64,000 bases of DNA from Chiua virens (Eukaryota; Basidiomycota; Agaricomycetes; Boletales; Boletaceae). A model generated the notes under the pieces. That model had not been told where the DNA came from. It ran no database searches and worked only from the letters and a program-made list of their open reading frames with translations. The position numbers and the translations under genes are program-made. This document shows, piece by piece, positions 1 to 11,547 of this stretch. Positions within the stretch are counted from its first letter, which is position 1; every line of letters begins with the position of its first letter. The stretch is taken from positions 1,798,001 to 1,862,000 of the forward strand of contig JAHNUO010000011.1 in NCBI GenBank assembly GCA_019787685.1, written 5' to 3'.

Positions 1-790
1 CGTATGATCTGCGCATAGCAGATTTGGTATTATTCGTGCTCGGGTCCAAAAGAGGTATCAATATATATATCGATCACTGACGGCGGCGGCGTTGGACGAT
101 GTTGATTCCACTCACCACTAAGCCATAGATGAGTTTGTCGCATTGAACCGGCCGGGCCTTAAGTATGTTCAATGTTCCATCCCAGAGTTAAAAAATAATT
201 GTAGAGCAGACTCACCACTCTCACCGGCCCTCCAATCCACAGCGTGGGCAAAAACCCAGATGAAGATGAAACACGGGAGACCTTCAAGTCCCAAGCTTGT
301 AGAGTCACCAGACCTACTAGTAAAACAGTGGAAAACTGAGCGCAGAACGCAAGTGCAACATGGACCACTCACGCTTCAGAACCTCAGAGCCGTGCAGCTT
401 GAAGCACGGCGATTACATAGTAGGTTCTTCACGGAGCCGATTCACCGGCGGAGGTTGATCCGGATCGGATAAAGTCGGGTCGATGAACCCGACGACTACT
501 TCCTACACCACCTTCGTATGATCTATACATCCTCAGATAGACCCACGACGACAACGTATCACTGCGGAACACTTCCGGGTTGAGCGAAGGCGAGAAGTAC
601 GGACAGAGAAGAAGCTGCACGAGCGCACTGTTCGGGACCGGAGAACGACTTGCACCGACTCGGATCACTGCAACACGTTGTACTTGTCCGTTAGGACTCG
701 GAATAAGGTCGTGTGGTGAACTACACCCGCGGAGGCGTTTGGGCTATGCAAAATGTGAAACCAGCCTCCGAGTCGGATCAACAAAAGGTA
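1..790 (+). repeat. diverged direct repeat, copy 1 (unclassified)
   Basis: This stretch aligns by eye, in the same orientation, with about 5105-5260 joined to 11583-12130 (the second copy, split by the LINE). Matching landmarks in order: AGATTTGGTATTA near 19, CCACTAAGCCA near 114, CTTAAG..TTCAATGTTCCAT near 160-183, the segment around CCTCCAATCC..CGTGGGCAAAA near 230-252, and GGCTATGCAAAATGTGAAACC near 740. Similarity is patchy, so the copies are old. No long open frame, terminal inverted repeat or tRNA-like sequence was seen. It may be a non-autonomous transposon, an LTR remnant or a segmental duplication. Confidence 0.6.
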
Positions 791-2134
791 GTAAAATAGA
801 TGCGTCCATTTGTTCATTTTTGTGGCTATGCATCCATTCAAGTCAACGAACGTTGAAACGTTGACGATGACTGCAATATTCTTTTGCGTTGTTTTTCGGG
901 CCAAGAGATTGCATAATAATTCCCTGGACCAGGCTGCTGCGTAATGTACATAGCAGTAGCGTCGCCCCACGCGGACGAGTCAACCTCTCTCCAACCATGG
1001 TCTGCATGAAAACCGGGGAAACAGCAAGTCAGGAAGAAGTTTGAGTTCGTTCCCATGAGCTATTGACATGCATCTTGGCAAACGTTGATACACTTCATGA
1101 TTAAGCTCAGTGATCTCAGTGGCGACTCGGTCACTCGGTGTCACTCAGTGTCAAATACATACCCGTGATGACTATGTAGTAAGTTGGCAACGTAGAGTTT
1201 GGCCTCAACGAGGTTTGGGTTCAGATAGAAGTATTGTGCATTTCAGACGCGCCTTAGTACTAGTATAAATGCAATCTCTCCCACGTCACGCAGCCTACAC
1301 CTCAAGCCATGATGTTACAGTCATAATTCCAGGCTACAGCGGATGAAGTTGAAGGCGCTCCGCAATGATTACACCAACAGGTATGCCATAGTACGCATGC
1401 CAAAAATGTATGTATCCATGGTTATGCACTACGCCGATCTACAAATGTTCCCGGTGCCTGAATTTGTCAATGCCGTCACAGAGGGAATCTCCCTTTTCAA
1501 ACGCCGTGTTTCAACTTGAAGTCGTTCTTCGTCCGTCTGCGTCTTAATTAACGTTTAGTATACACCGAATGGCGGACCATACCTCGAAAATCCACCCACG
1601 CCATCCACGGCGCATGCCTATATGTAGAGCCAGCGATCAAGTCGGACTCTGCGAATAAGCTGTTTCAAGACGGAGACCAAATCGTATATGCGCTTTGTTA
1701 CTTGGGGTGAACCATGAACCAACCCTATCGAGGAGGATGAACATCGTCCACGTGAAGCCGGATGAAATCCAAAGTTACATGTGGCCACTCACACGTATGT
1801 TTTAGACCGATCATGCCGACTCGGACACTGTTGAATCACTCACGTTTAGCAGCGGGTGCGCCATGAACCGGAAAATTGAATAGCTTGGACTTTGCAAGCA
1901 GTTTAAGGAACCACGTGCGTGACATATCAAAGCCACTAACTATGCTCACATCATAGAACAGACAATCATCGAGCCACTCTGAATGTTGAGTCAGGAGAAG
2001 CAAGAGCTACTGCGGTTCACGGAATGCAATTATATCTTCATCACCATTGGCATAGTAATATCAGTTCATCAATACATCCGAGTCACTGCCAGTGGCCGCG
2101 CCTCGTCATTTACGTGTAACCACCTTTCAAGCCA
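791..2134. other. intergenic, no gene recognised
   Basis: No open frame with recognisable protein features was found on either strand. Only short, composition-typical frames are present. Confidence 0.5.
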
Positions 2135-2375
2135 CTAACTTCTCTTTCCTACTAACCATTCATCCCGTTGTTCTAATCGTCCCTGGCTGCTTCTCTAACC
2201 TGGGCATCTGTTCAGCCGTTTAGATATCAATGTGCACAAGCCACGAAAACAATCACCCAGGGTCATCACTGATCAGAACGCTAGTTCGGCTAAAACTTCC
2301 GGCGGGGACAAAGGGGTCGGTAGGAGCTTTACGCCCCGCTCTCTGGGGCATTCGAACGGCACCACTCGGACACAT
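2135..2375 (+). mobile_element. decayed LINE 3'-UTR fragment
   Basis: The sequence aligns with the 3' untranslated region of the full-length LINE (about 11205-11450). Shared blocks are CCACTAACT, CCTGG..GCTTC, GCATCTGTT, G(T/C)GCACAA(G/A)CC(A/G)CGAAA, CTAAAAC(T/C)TCCGG(C/A)GGGA and GGGGCATTCGA. Differences are mostly transitions. No poly-A tail or target-site duplication could be recognised. It is most simply a 5'-truncated, dead copy of a relative of that LINE. Confidence 0.65.
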
Positions 2376-2629
2376 TTGTGTGTAAATACGGTCTCTCCAT
2401 GCCAAAGACATTCGATAAGCGACATAGGCTCCGTTCTTCCGGACACACGCGTTCTGCTTGGTTGGTCATGCCAACCATTTGGCGTGTTTCATGTTGCATA
2501 TTTCATCGACTGACATGTCCGAGTGTTTGCCTGTCTCCTGTCTCCTCAGCACTCCCGTAGCATTTACTCTCCGGGTTTGTGGCTCCCCGTTCAACCACTG
2601 CTAAGAATCTTTCGCCAAATCAAATCCAA

Positions 2630-4756
2630 ATGCCAGGCCCCGTAAACAAGTCAGACCACGCAAAACCCAAGGACGATGTCAGAGAAGGTGTTCTGCCTCT
2701 CTTTCAAACACATTTCGCGTCCGATCAATCTCTGCGGACTCTTTACAAAGAGGATGCCTCTGATAACCAGGACTTAGCAGAGGTAGTAGAGAAACATGCC
2801 AAGGACGCTGGTGACCCGCCAGATGGGGGTCTCAAGGCCTGGAGCGTCATCCTCGGGTATGTAGTTTGCTACGTCTGTACCACGTGCATGATGTTGACAG
2901 AAATGATCGTGTGTCGCACGTTTAGGACCTGCTTGGCAACTGGTGCAGCGTCAGTAACATTCAGTTTGGCATCGTTCTGTACATGTGGGCTAATTATTTG
3001 CTTTTCGAATAGGCTTGGGTACGTCACTGCATGGGGGGTTAGTTATCGACACATTCTGCAGTCAATATGTGGGTTTACCCGTGGATAGATCTTTCAGAAA
3101 TATTATGAGGAGGTTCTACTTCCCAACGAGAGTCCGTCAGATATGTAAGGCATTTTCGGCCGTCGTCGATTCAGTGTTATTGATATCGCCCACAGTGCGT
3201 GGATCGGTTCCGTACAAGTAAGTCTTGTCAACGTGAGAAGATAAAAGTAACTCACAATCGAACGCAAACCATTATGTTCCTCTTATGTATGTGGCACTGA
3301 TATCACAAGACGGCCCTCTGCTTTTTGCCCGGGCTCATTGCCGGTCGATTATTTGATCTCGGATATTTCAAAATACCATTCTTCCTCGCCAGTTGTTTTT
3401 TGATATTGTGCACTTTCCTCGTCGCAGAGTGCACTGAATGGTGGCAACTGTTCTTGTTGCAGGGTCTGGGAACTGGTGTGAGTGTTCCTCATAATCTATT
3501 TGCAATCGTCGAATCGCAAACGGTGCTGGATAGTTGGCATGTGGCATGGTGTTTGGGTTGACGATGGGGGTTGTACCACACTGGTTTTCAAAACGCAGGG
3601 GCCTAGCACTGGGTATCTCCTCAATTGGGTCGTCAGTGGGAGGGACGATATTTCCTATTGCAGCACAAAACTTGATCGCTGAAATTGGGTATACCTATTT
3701 CTTTCTTTCCCCTTGATATGACCTTTATTGACTGATTTCAGATTCAAGTGGACAATCCGGACCTTTGGATTCATCGTGATGTTCATGCTTGGCATAGCCA
3801 TCCTGGTGACTCTTGTTACTCTTCCACTTCTTCGTAACAAGTGTTAATGTCATGCCGTATGACAGACAATAGATAGACGTCTTCCGCCTGTGAACGTGAA
3901 GGGTGGCCTGTTCAATTGGGCGGCACTTAAGAATCCGGCATACGGTTTTTACTGCATTTCGGGTGTGGTTACATTTCTTGGGTTGTATACCGGTGAGTGT
4001 GACGTCCTTCTGCGCAACTTGTTTTTAAGGCAACTGCTTGTGCGAGTTGCGTGACTAACCTGACGTTGCATAGTGTTGACCTATATCCCGCTCAGCGCCG
4101 TTCAAGCTGGCGTTTCAAATGACTTTGCACTCTATCTCACCGCTTTCGCCAACGCCGCTTCTGCTGTTGGACGGATTTCATGCGGATATCTCGCAGATCG
4201 AGTCGGTGAGTGTTTTCTTAGGAGCATATATTCTCTCCTTGCCCCCAATGCTGACATGCAAATAGGTGCAATGAACGTCATGATTCCGTTTACCATTCTG
4301 GTGGCCGTCATGACGTTCGTGTGGCCGTTCGTGACCAGCCAGGGCGGGCTCATTGCGGTCGCTCTGATATATGGGTATGTCGAATATTAGGATTTGAACA
4401 TGAATCGTTGTCGTAATCTCATTCCGTCTTCCCGACAGTTTTGCATATGGAACCTATATTTCTCTTTGCCCCGTGCCTGTCATGGCGATGGGGCCCACCG
4501 GCGACGTCGGGAGGCGCATAGGATTGTTCTTGAGCTTCATTGCCTTTGGTGCGCTTGCTGGGACACCACTCTCTGGGGCCATCAATTCAGCAACGGGCGG
4601 TTTTGAGGACGTGGGATGGTATGCTGGTGAGTTCCGATCCACTTTGACGTAGACGCGTATACTTAAGGCACCTCAGGCGGGGCCGTGATGGTTTCGGTGT
4701 GCTTGCTATTATTGGCGCGTTATCTTCATCTCGGCAAGTGGAGTGGCAAGTTTTGA
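2630..4756 (+). CDS. MFS permease, monocarboxylate-transporter type (MFS-1)
   Basis: This is a multi-pass plasma-membrane transporter of the fungal MCT/MCH-like major facilitator group; its substrate cannot be told. The ATG at 2630 opens a hydrophilic N-terminus that runs into PPDGGLKAW, the conserved entry to TM1 in this group. Further exons carry IFQKYYEEVLLPNESPSDI, AWIGSVQ, PGLIAGRLFDLGYFK, MGVVPHWFSKRRGLALG, NWAALKNPAYGFYC, FALYLTAFANAASAVGR..GYLADRVG and the C-terminal SGKF stop. All introns are short GT-AG except near TM1 (3000-3030), where 26 nt ending in AATAG interrupt the usual sequence without a proper donor. They may be a shrunken intron or an in-frame insertion. A truncated paralogue with the same intron positions lies at 57518-59206. 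The gene lies between the two repeat copies. Confidence is high for the family and moderate for function. Confidence 0.85.
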
Positions 4757-5104
4757 AAGACGTTGACATGTGGTGTAAACCTAGATGTGTAATTATGTCG
4801 GGACCGCGACCCCTTGTAGCATCGAAGTCGGATACTTTCTATGCTTTCTATATGGTCTTGGACGCTTGGTAATTGTGTATTGATAGAGTGAATTAACCAT
4901 GTAAATAGGGAGCAACAAACACGATGCGTTGTGTGAGGAGAGTCGATGATTACTCAGACTTGAGGTAGATAAGGAATGCAGAGCATCTGTAAGATACTTT
5001 GATCGAGGAACATATCACGCGCACTTACCGTCTCGGTTTTCAAACTTTTTCACTTGACAAACGGGAGCACTCGCGAACGAAAACGTGTTGTGACTTATCT
5101 GAGA

Positions 5105-5260
5105 GATTCGAGAAGTAGATTTGGCATTAATTCTGATGGGCTGTGACGGCGCTGTCAGACAGTACTAGTGTCGCTACCAGTAGTACCAGTTTTATTCGCC
5201 ACTAAGCCACCATGGTTGCGTTCGCCTGCTTGGATACCTTAAGTTCAATGTCCCATTTCA
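5105..5260 (+). repeat. direct repeat copy 2, left half
   Basis: Homologous to about 15-185 of copy 1, with shared AGATTTGGCATTA, CCACTAAGCCA and CCTTAAG..TTCAATG. It is cut at 5260, where the LINE begins, and resumes at 11583. Confidence 0.6.
5247..5260 (+). repeat. target-site duplication, left
   Basis: AATGTCCCATTTCA here recurs at 11569-11582 immediately after the poly-A tail. The leading AA of the right copy could belong to the tail, so the unambiguous duplication is 12 bp. The two copies are identical. Confidence 0.85.
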
Positions 5261-5423
5261 ACGCTTCTTGTCCTTGTACCACGTGGCACCCCCACTGGGA
5301 CCCCGAACAAAAATCTTCGGTCGACGTAGAAGCCATAGCAGCAAACCCCCAGACATCACACAACAATCCATACCTTCCAAAACAGGCCAACAAGCCTCGC
5401 TATCGCCACCCCCGAGCCCACAA

Positions 5424-7136
5424 ATGGCCATAGGCAGTGGGAAACCATCAACGGGGATCGGACCCAGCGAATCATCCTCGCGCGCGCCGACCCCAACACA
5501 ACATTCAGTCAACACTAGAAACACTAGAAGTGCCACCCTAGGCACCAAAACCATTGTAGAGGAGATAAAGAACCAGAACCTCACGGTCAAAGACGTGAAA
5601 GGTGGTGGAGCATACCTAGAGAAAGCACTCCTCTGCGTGGTGGGCGAATCCTTCACCATAGAGCACCTGGCACACACACTCTTTCATATCACACAGCTAG
5701 ATAAAGTCCCCAAACCAGCCAAAGAAGCAATCCGAGCCGTCGCATTCCTACTGGAAAGAGAAGCCACACTTCGCTTCCAATCCCAGCTCACTTCCCACGT
5801 TACTGAAACAGTCGCAGACGAAGTAGCCAACCGAGTTATCATTGCACTATCATCCCACGTCGCAAACCTCTCCCAAACCACAGATGAACTCAGCGACCAC
5901 GTAAAAACCATCCAAACAGCAGTCTCCAACCCTCCCAACCCCCTCAGCCAAACGAAATCCTACAGCGACGCGCTAAAGGGCCACACAGCCACACAAGCCT
6001 CCCAGCCAGCAAATACGGCAATTGCCCGCGCGGCAACCAAGGAACGACAGGTCCTCCTAGACCCCCAGGAAGGACACTCCCTCCACAAAGATGCCACAGA
6101 CTCCTCTGACCTCGCAGATAAACTCACCCTGGCAATCGATGACCTACGCACCGAGAGCTCCCCACCGGCCACCATCAAAGCTATCAGCAAACTTCGTAAC
6201 GGTGGCCTAATACTCGAATTCGACAGCGCCAAATCAGCCAAATGGATACAATCGGAGGAGATCAAGGAACGGTTCCTTACCTCACTCGACGTCCCCTCCG
6301 AAATCAAACAACGTACCTACCAAATCCTAGTCCCATTCCTACCAGTATCGACGATCTTAGACGACCCAAACTGGCTACGAGGAGTAGAAATGGAGAACAA
6401 CATAGAGGACAAGACGATTACCAATGCTAGATGGGTCAAACAGATAGAGAAGAGAGCGGATAACCAACGAGTAGCCCACGCCATCATCACGCTATCCTGT
6501 GCCGATGCCGCCAACATCCTAATACGCGATGGACTATACGTCAGAAAAGACAAACTCCACCCCAAAAAAGAGAAACGCAACCCTATCCGATGCGTCAAAT
6601 GCCAAGGCTGGGGACATATGGCCAAAAACTGTAACGCAAAGGACGACACTTGCGCCAAATGCGCTGGCCACCATCGTACTAGCTCCTGCCAGGAACAAAC
6701 ACACTATTGCATCAACTGCGACACCAAAGGCCACTCTAGCGACGAATCTCGATGCCCCACCTACGCCAACAAATGCGCGGAATTCGACGCTAAGTACCCT
6801 GAAAACGTCATGCCCTACTACCCAACATCCGAGCCCTGGACGCACGTCATGCTACCCCCTAAACCAGCCCCAAACCAGGCTCCTCGTACCCGCAACAAAC
6901 GAACAACACACCCACCCCAAACTACGACTATGCGCCAAACGACCATCGACTCCATACCCCAACGAGGGACGACATCAAACCCGCCGCCGCCTACCACCTT
7001 CCCCAACAACATATCTCCCCCCCCCCTCCTCTCTCAACCCCGACGCCCACCACCCTCCCAACCTCCCCCGCGCCACCAAACCCGCCAAAACCCACGCCCA
7101 GACAACAGACCTGACCCCCCCACCCCCTCCCAATGA
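5424..7136 (+). CDS. LINE ORF1, gag-like RNA-binding protein
   Basis: A 570-residue basic protein expected to bind the element's RNA and form the ribonucleoprotein for retrotransposition. The first in-frame ATG is at 5424; the frame is open from 5268 without a start codon. Three zinc knuckles lie at about residues 388-450: a classical CX2CX4HX4C (CVKCQGWGHMAKNC), a shorter CAKC..H..C unit, and CINCDTKGHSSDESRC. A central helical region precedes them, and the C-terminus is rich in Pro, Thr and Arg. Codon use is strongly C/A-ending (ACC, CCC, ACA), unlike the host genes around it. The stop overlaps the ORF2 start by four bases. Confidence 0.88.
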   Translation: MAIGSGKPSTGIGPSESSSRAPTPTQHSVNTRNTRSATLGTKTIVEEIKNQNLTVKDVKGGGAYLEKALLCVVGESFTIEHLAHTLFHITQLDKVPKPAKEAIRAVAFLLEREATLRFQSQLTSHVTETVADEVANRVIIALSSHVANLSQTTDELSDHVKTIQTAVSNPPNPLSQTKSYSDALKGHTATQASQPANTAIARAATKERQVLLDPQEGHSLHKDATDSSDLADKLTLAIDDLRTESSPPATIKAISKLRNGGLILEFDSAKSAKWIQSEEIKERFLTSLDVPSEIKQRTYQILVPFLPVSTILDDPNWLRGVEMENNIEDKTITNARWVKQIEKRADNQRVAHAIITLSCADAANILIRDGLYVRKDKLHPKKEKRNPIRCVKCQGWGHMAKNCNAKDDTCAKCAGHHRTSSCQEQTHYCINCDTKGHSSDESRCPTYANKCAEFDAKYPENVMPYYPTSEPWTHVMLPPKPAPNQAPRTRNKRTTHPPQTTTMRQTTIDSIPQRGTTSNPPPPTTFPNNISPPPLLSQPRRPPPSQPPPRHQTRQNPRPDNRPDPPTPSQ

Positions 7137-10100
7137 ATGACGCCCAAACGGAACCCACACGACTGAGGATATGGCAACAAAACCTTAACAAATCATTCAC
7201 GGCCCAGCACTCACTACTGAACAACACCACCAACGAGGAATGGGACATAGTAGCTATACAAGAACCTTTCTTTAACACTTATGGAAACACACCCTCTAAC
7301 CCACTTTTTCATGTAGTCTACCCAACCACCTGCTACACCTCCGAAAAAAGATATCGCGCAGTCACTCTTATCTCCAAGAAAATGAGCACAAACGCCTGGA
7401 TACAAATCCCCTTCCCATCCTCTGACGTAGTAGTCATACAACTCACCGGATCCTTTGGAACCTGCACCATCTTCAACATCTACAACGACTGCAAAAACAA
7501 CGACACCATTGAAGCAATTGAAACATTCCTGGAAAATAATATCAGGCGAGTCCGTCCAAACGATGAAAGTCATATGATCTGGCTCGGCGACTTCAACAGA
7601 CACCACCCACTATGGGAAGACGAGCAAAACCCCCACCTAATGACACAAACCTACCTCAACGCGGCTGAACCCCTCATCAAACTCATAGTCGAATATGGCA
7701 TGATTGTCGCTCTACCCAAAGGAATGCCCACCCTACAGGCCCTAGCTACGAAAAACTGGACACGCCCGGACAATGTATTCTGCACAGACAATACAGCTGA
7801 GTCTATATTACATTGTTACACGGATCCATCGTCACGAGGACCACGCACAGACCACATACCAATTCTCACAATCCTTGACTTCAACGTCTCCCACGCCACA
7901 CGAACACCCACCCGCAACTATAAAGATGTCGAATGGAAGGAATTCAACAAGACACTCCAGGCGCATCTGAGCAATATCCCAACTGACGTACCAATCATCT
8001 CTGAAGCTGACTTCCAACGCACAGCACAGCTAATCACCACCGCCATCACTCTCACCATTGAAAACCACGTACCACACACGAACCCCTGCCCGCACTCCAA
8101 AAGATGGTGGACACGAGAACTACGCGACATGAGACGGGAAGTCAAGAAAATGGCAAAACGTTCGTACGAAATGAGGGAATACCCAGACCACCCCTCCCAC
8201 GAAGAACATCGCCTACACCGCAACCGATATACCGAAGCCCTAAAAAGAACGAAAAAGGAACACTGGGAAAACTGGCTAGAAGAGCTCCAGGGAGAAGAAA
8301 TTTGGATCGCTAACAAATATATCACCGCTGAGCCCTCCCAAATCAAAGCCTCACGTATACCCACACTAACTGTCAAGTGCCCAGACGGTACCACCACATC
8401 AGCGGAGACCAACGAACAAAAAAGCGAAGCACTAGCCTCCAGCTTCTTCCCGCCCCGCCCGACTACCTCCTCCGTACCACCAGACCCTATCTACCCAGAT
8501 CCAGTTCCTAGCCTGGAACCGATAACCGAAGATCAGCTAACCCGAGCGATCAAGAAGCTGAGCCCGCTAAAGGCACCAGGACCCGATGGCATAAGAAACA
8601 TCGTATTCAAGAAATGTCAAAAGACCCTAGTCCCCCACCTGCTACGTCTCTTTCACGCCGTATTCCTCCTCAACACTTACTTTAGTCCCTGGAGGGACTT
8701 CACCACCGTCGTACTCCGAAAGCCAGGAAAACCAGACTACACAGTCACGAAGGCATACCGTCCTATAGCCCTCCTAAACACCACCGGAAAACTCCTTACA
8801 TCCATAGTGGCTGACCAACTCTCCTTCCTACTCGAATCACACCACCTCCTCCCCCCTACTCATTTTGGCGGACGACCAGGCCAATCCACAACCGACTCCC
8901 TCCACCTACTAGAAGCGACCATAAAGGACGCGTGGCGCACCAAGAAAGTGGTATCCGTTCTCTTCCTAGACATCGAAGGAGCGTTCCCAAACGCGGTGAC
9001 CGACATGCTACTACATAACATGCGCTCCCGGAAAATCCCAGAAGAACTGATACTATTCACACAACGTGTACTCACTGGTCGGCGCACCAGACTCTCGTTT
9101 GACGGTTTTACCTCTGATTGGATATCGATCACTAACGGAATTGGCCAGGGAGACCCACTATCGATGGTAATCTACATCATATATAACTCAGACCTCATCG
9201 ACGTCGCGAAAGGAAACAAGGAGCTTGCCCTAGCCTTCGTGGATGACACAGCATTCATAGCAATAGGAGCCAACTTCACGGAAACCCACGCCATACTCAA
9301 AGAAATGCTTGAACGCCAAAAAGGAGGCTATGCTTGGTCGTCTGCCCACAACTCCAAATTCGAAACATCTAAATTCGCACTAATAGACTGCTCTAGGAAC
9401 CGAAGCAAGGAACATCCTCCCCTCAAAACACGCAACACAACCATCCACCCAGTCAAATCCCACAAATTCCTCGGAGTCATAGTTGACAACGAACTTAGAT
9501 GGAACGACCATGCCAACTACGCAATCGGAAAAGGGGTGGCATATGTTGCTCAGCTACGTAGACTCTCCAGAACGACCAAGGGTCTCCCACTGACACTCAT
9601 GCGTAAACTATACGTCTCAGTGGCTCTGCCTAAGATGCTATACGCAGTCGACGTGTGGTGCACCCCCCCATATCAAGGAAGCGCCGACGACACACCCCAA
9701 AACGGCTCGCTGCAGATTACGAAGAAACTCAACATGGTCCAGCACACGGCCCTACTGGGAATCACGGGAGCTCTACGATCAACAGCAACAGACACACTAG
9801 AAGCCCATGCAAAACTTATGCCAATCCCCCAACGTATACACAACCTATGCCACCACGCTCTCTTACGCCTAGCAGCCACGCCACCCACCCATCCCATTCA
9901 TAACAAACTAAAACGCGCCTCCAAAAGATTTGTCAGCCGACACCGCTCGTCCCTCCATTACCTCACCCAAACATTCAAACTATCCCTGGAAAATATAGAA
10001 ACCATCCATCCTGCCCGGCGACCACCAGACGAATCCCACCCCGCAAACATCCACATCGCCCCATCTAAGGACGAATCGATAGCTGAACATGACCGGATCA

Positions 10101-11068
10101 ACACCGGCACCCGAATCTACACAGATGGCTCAGGAGTCGATGGAATGATAGGAGCGGCAGCAGTCATGTTCACAAGCGACCAAAACCCCAAAACCCTACG
10201 CTACCACCTAGGGACTGAGGACGAACACACCGTATATGAGGCGGAAGCAGTCGGGTTGACACTGGCGGCCCACATGCTAACCACGGAACGAGACATAACC
10301 ACTCCTGTACACATCTTCGTGGACAACCAAGCCGCAATTAAATCCGGTGACGTCTTCACCACTAAACCGGGCCACTACCTGATAGACCGATTCCTCAACA
10401 GTCTCCGCACCGCAATCAGGAAACACAACCTATGCAAAGAAGATACTCACGTACACTGGCTGGCAGGACACCAAGGTATAATGGGAAATGAACGAGCTGA
10501 CAAGGAAGCGAAAGCAGTGGCCAGAGACCCGACGAAAAACACCCCCAGACGCAAACTACCCAAATATCTGAGAAACGACCCACTCCCGCTCAGCGTATCG
10601 GCACTCAAACAAGCACAGCGAAAGCAGGAAACGTTGCGATGGAAGCGCACCTGGACCAAATCCCCACGATACACTCGCATCTCGCGAATAGACGCTAAGC
10701 TGTTATCTGGTTCGTTCGTAGACCTCTCGCTGACCATCACGAGGAAACAAACAGCATGGCTAATATGGCTACGCACGGGCCACTGCCCTCTCAACACGTA
10801 TCTGTACTGTATCAGACAATCTGACACCCCCAACTGCCAACACTGCGGCAACCTGCCGGAAACCCCAAGACACCTCATCCTTGAGTGTCCTAGATATGCC
10901 CGCGAAAGACAAAGACTAACAAACGCACTACGCAGAAAAGCCCTCGTCCTGCCATACTTACTAGGGGACTCAAAGGCGATACCCCACCTCTTGAAGTTCA
11001 TCGAAACCACCAAACGCTTCAAAATATGCTCACACCACGGAAGGGACACGGTCAACGGACCGCTCTAA
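7133..11068 (+). CDS. LINE ORF2: endonuclease, reverse transcriptase, RNase H
   Basis: A 1311-residue polyprotein that nicks the target DNA and copies the element's RNA in place. The N-terminal exonuclease-endonuclease-phosphatase domain (about residues 10-240) has the IQEP, GDFNRHHPLW and RTDHIPI motifs. The reverse transcriptase (about 440-760) shows AYRPIALL, GGRPGQST, LFLDIEGAFPNA, GIGQGDPLS and the catalytic FVDD near residue 701. RNase H (about 990-1125) has YTDGSG, YEAEAVGL, FVDNQAA and HWLAGHQGIMGNERADKEA, supplying the D-E-D-H/D residues. A C-terminal cysteine/histidine cluster (about 1218-1255, CQHCGN..HLILEC) is typical of RNase H-bearing LINEs. The start ATG at 7133 lies within ATGA, overlapping the ORF1 stop, so translation is probably coupled by reinitiation. 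No internal stop or frameshift was seen. Confidence 0.93.
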   Translation: MNDAQTEPTRLRIWQQNLNKSFTAQHSLLNNTTNEEWDIVAIQEPFFNTYGNTPSNPLFHVVYPTTCYTSEKRYRAVTLISKKMSTNAWIQIPFPSSDVVVIQLTGSFGTCTIFNIYNDCKNNDTIEAIETFLENNIRRVRPNDESHMIWLGDFNRHHPLWEDEQNPHLMTQTYLNAAEPLIKLIVEYGMIVALPKGMPTLQALATKNWTRPDNVFCTDNTAESILHCYTDPSSRGPRTDHIPILTILDFNVSHATRTPTRNYKDVEWKEFNKTLQAHLSNIPTDVPIISEADFQRTAQLITTAITLTIENHVPHTNPCPHSKRWWTRELRDMRREVKKMAKRSYEMREYPDHPSHEEHRLHRNRYTEALKRTKKEHWENWLEELQGEEIWIANKYITAEPSQIKASRIPTLTVKCPDGTTTSAETNEQKSEALASSFFPPRPTTSSVPPDPIYPDPVPSLEPITEDQLTRAIKKLSPLKAPGPDGIRNIVFKKCQKTLVPHLLRLFHAVFLLNTYFSPWRDFTTVVLRKPGKPDYTVTKAYRPIALLNTTGKLLTSIVADQLSFLLESHHLLPPTHFGGRPGQSTTDSLHLLEATIKDAWRTKKVVSVLFLDIEGAFPNAVTDMLLHNMRSRKIPEELILFTQRVLTGRRTRLSFDGFTSDWISITNGIGQGDPLSMVIYIIYNSDLIDVAKGNKELALAFVDDTAFIAIGANFTETHAILKEMLERQKGGYAWSSAHNSKFETSKFALIDCSRNRSKEHPPLKTRNTTIHPVKSHKFLGVIVDNELRWNDHANYAIGKGVAYVAQLRRLSRTTKGLPLTLMRKLYVSVALPKMLYAVDVWCTPPYQGSADDTPQNGSLQITKKLNMVQHTALLGITGALRSTATDTLEAHAKLMPIPQRIHNLCHHALLRLAATPPTHPIHNKLKRASKRFVSRHRSSLHYLTQTFKLSLENIETIHPARRPPDESHPANIHIAPSKDESIAEHDRINTGTRIYTDGSGVDGMIGAAAVMFTSDQNPKTLRYHLGTEDEHTVYEAEAVGLTLAAHMLTTERDITTPVHIFVDNQAAIKSGDVFTTKPGHYLIDRFLNSLRTAIRKHNLCKEDTHVHWLAGHQGIMGNERADKEAKAVARDPTKNTPRRKLPKYLRNDPLPLSVSALKQAQRKQETLRWKRTWTKSPRYTRISRIDAKLLSGSFVDLSLTITRKQTAWLIWLRTGHCPLNTYLYCIRQSDTPNCQHCGNLPETPRHLILECPRYARERQRLTNALRRKALVLPYLLGDSKAIPHLLKFIETTKRFKICSHHGRDTVNGPL

Positions 11069-11547
11069 GGGTCACATCAGAAGAAGAAGGAGAGAAAGGC
11101 ACGACTACAGAGGACATCAATTATATCACCCTGAACCAGACGAACTCATGACGACGACCAAGCGACGCCACCCTTGCCTCACCACACACCTACAACCCCT
11201 GCTACTTAACGCCACTAACTCTTCTTCACTAAGACATCTTCTATACGATCCCTCACTCCCAACTATGCCTGGTCGCTTCGGCGCCGAGCATCTGTTTCAC
11301 CACATAATAAGTCAGCGCGCACAAACCGCGAAAGTAACCACCGAAGGTTACCGCTGATTCGAAGTCTGGCTCGTCTAAAACCTCCGGAGGGAACGGAAGG
11401 GACCGGTGGGGGCCTTACGCTGGCTCACCGGGGCATTCGAGCAGTCAAGGGACGCGGACGGGGGCACAGATGCCCCCAATTACTACCTAGACTATTGTAC
11501 TGTCCTACATAGGGTACTATACACCCCAACGGGACAAAAATGGAGTC

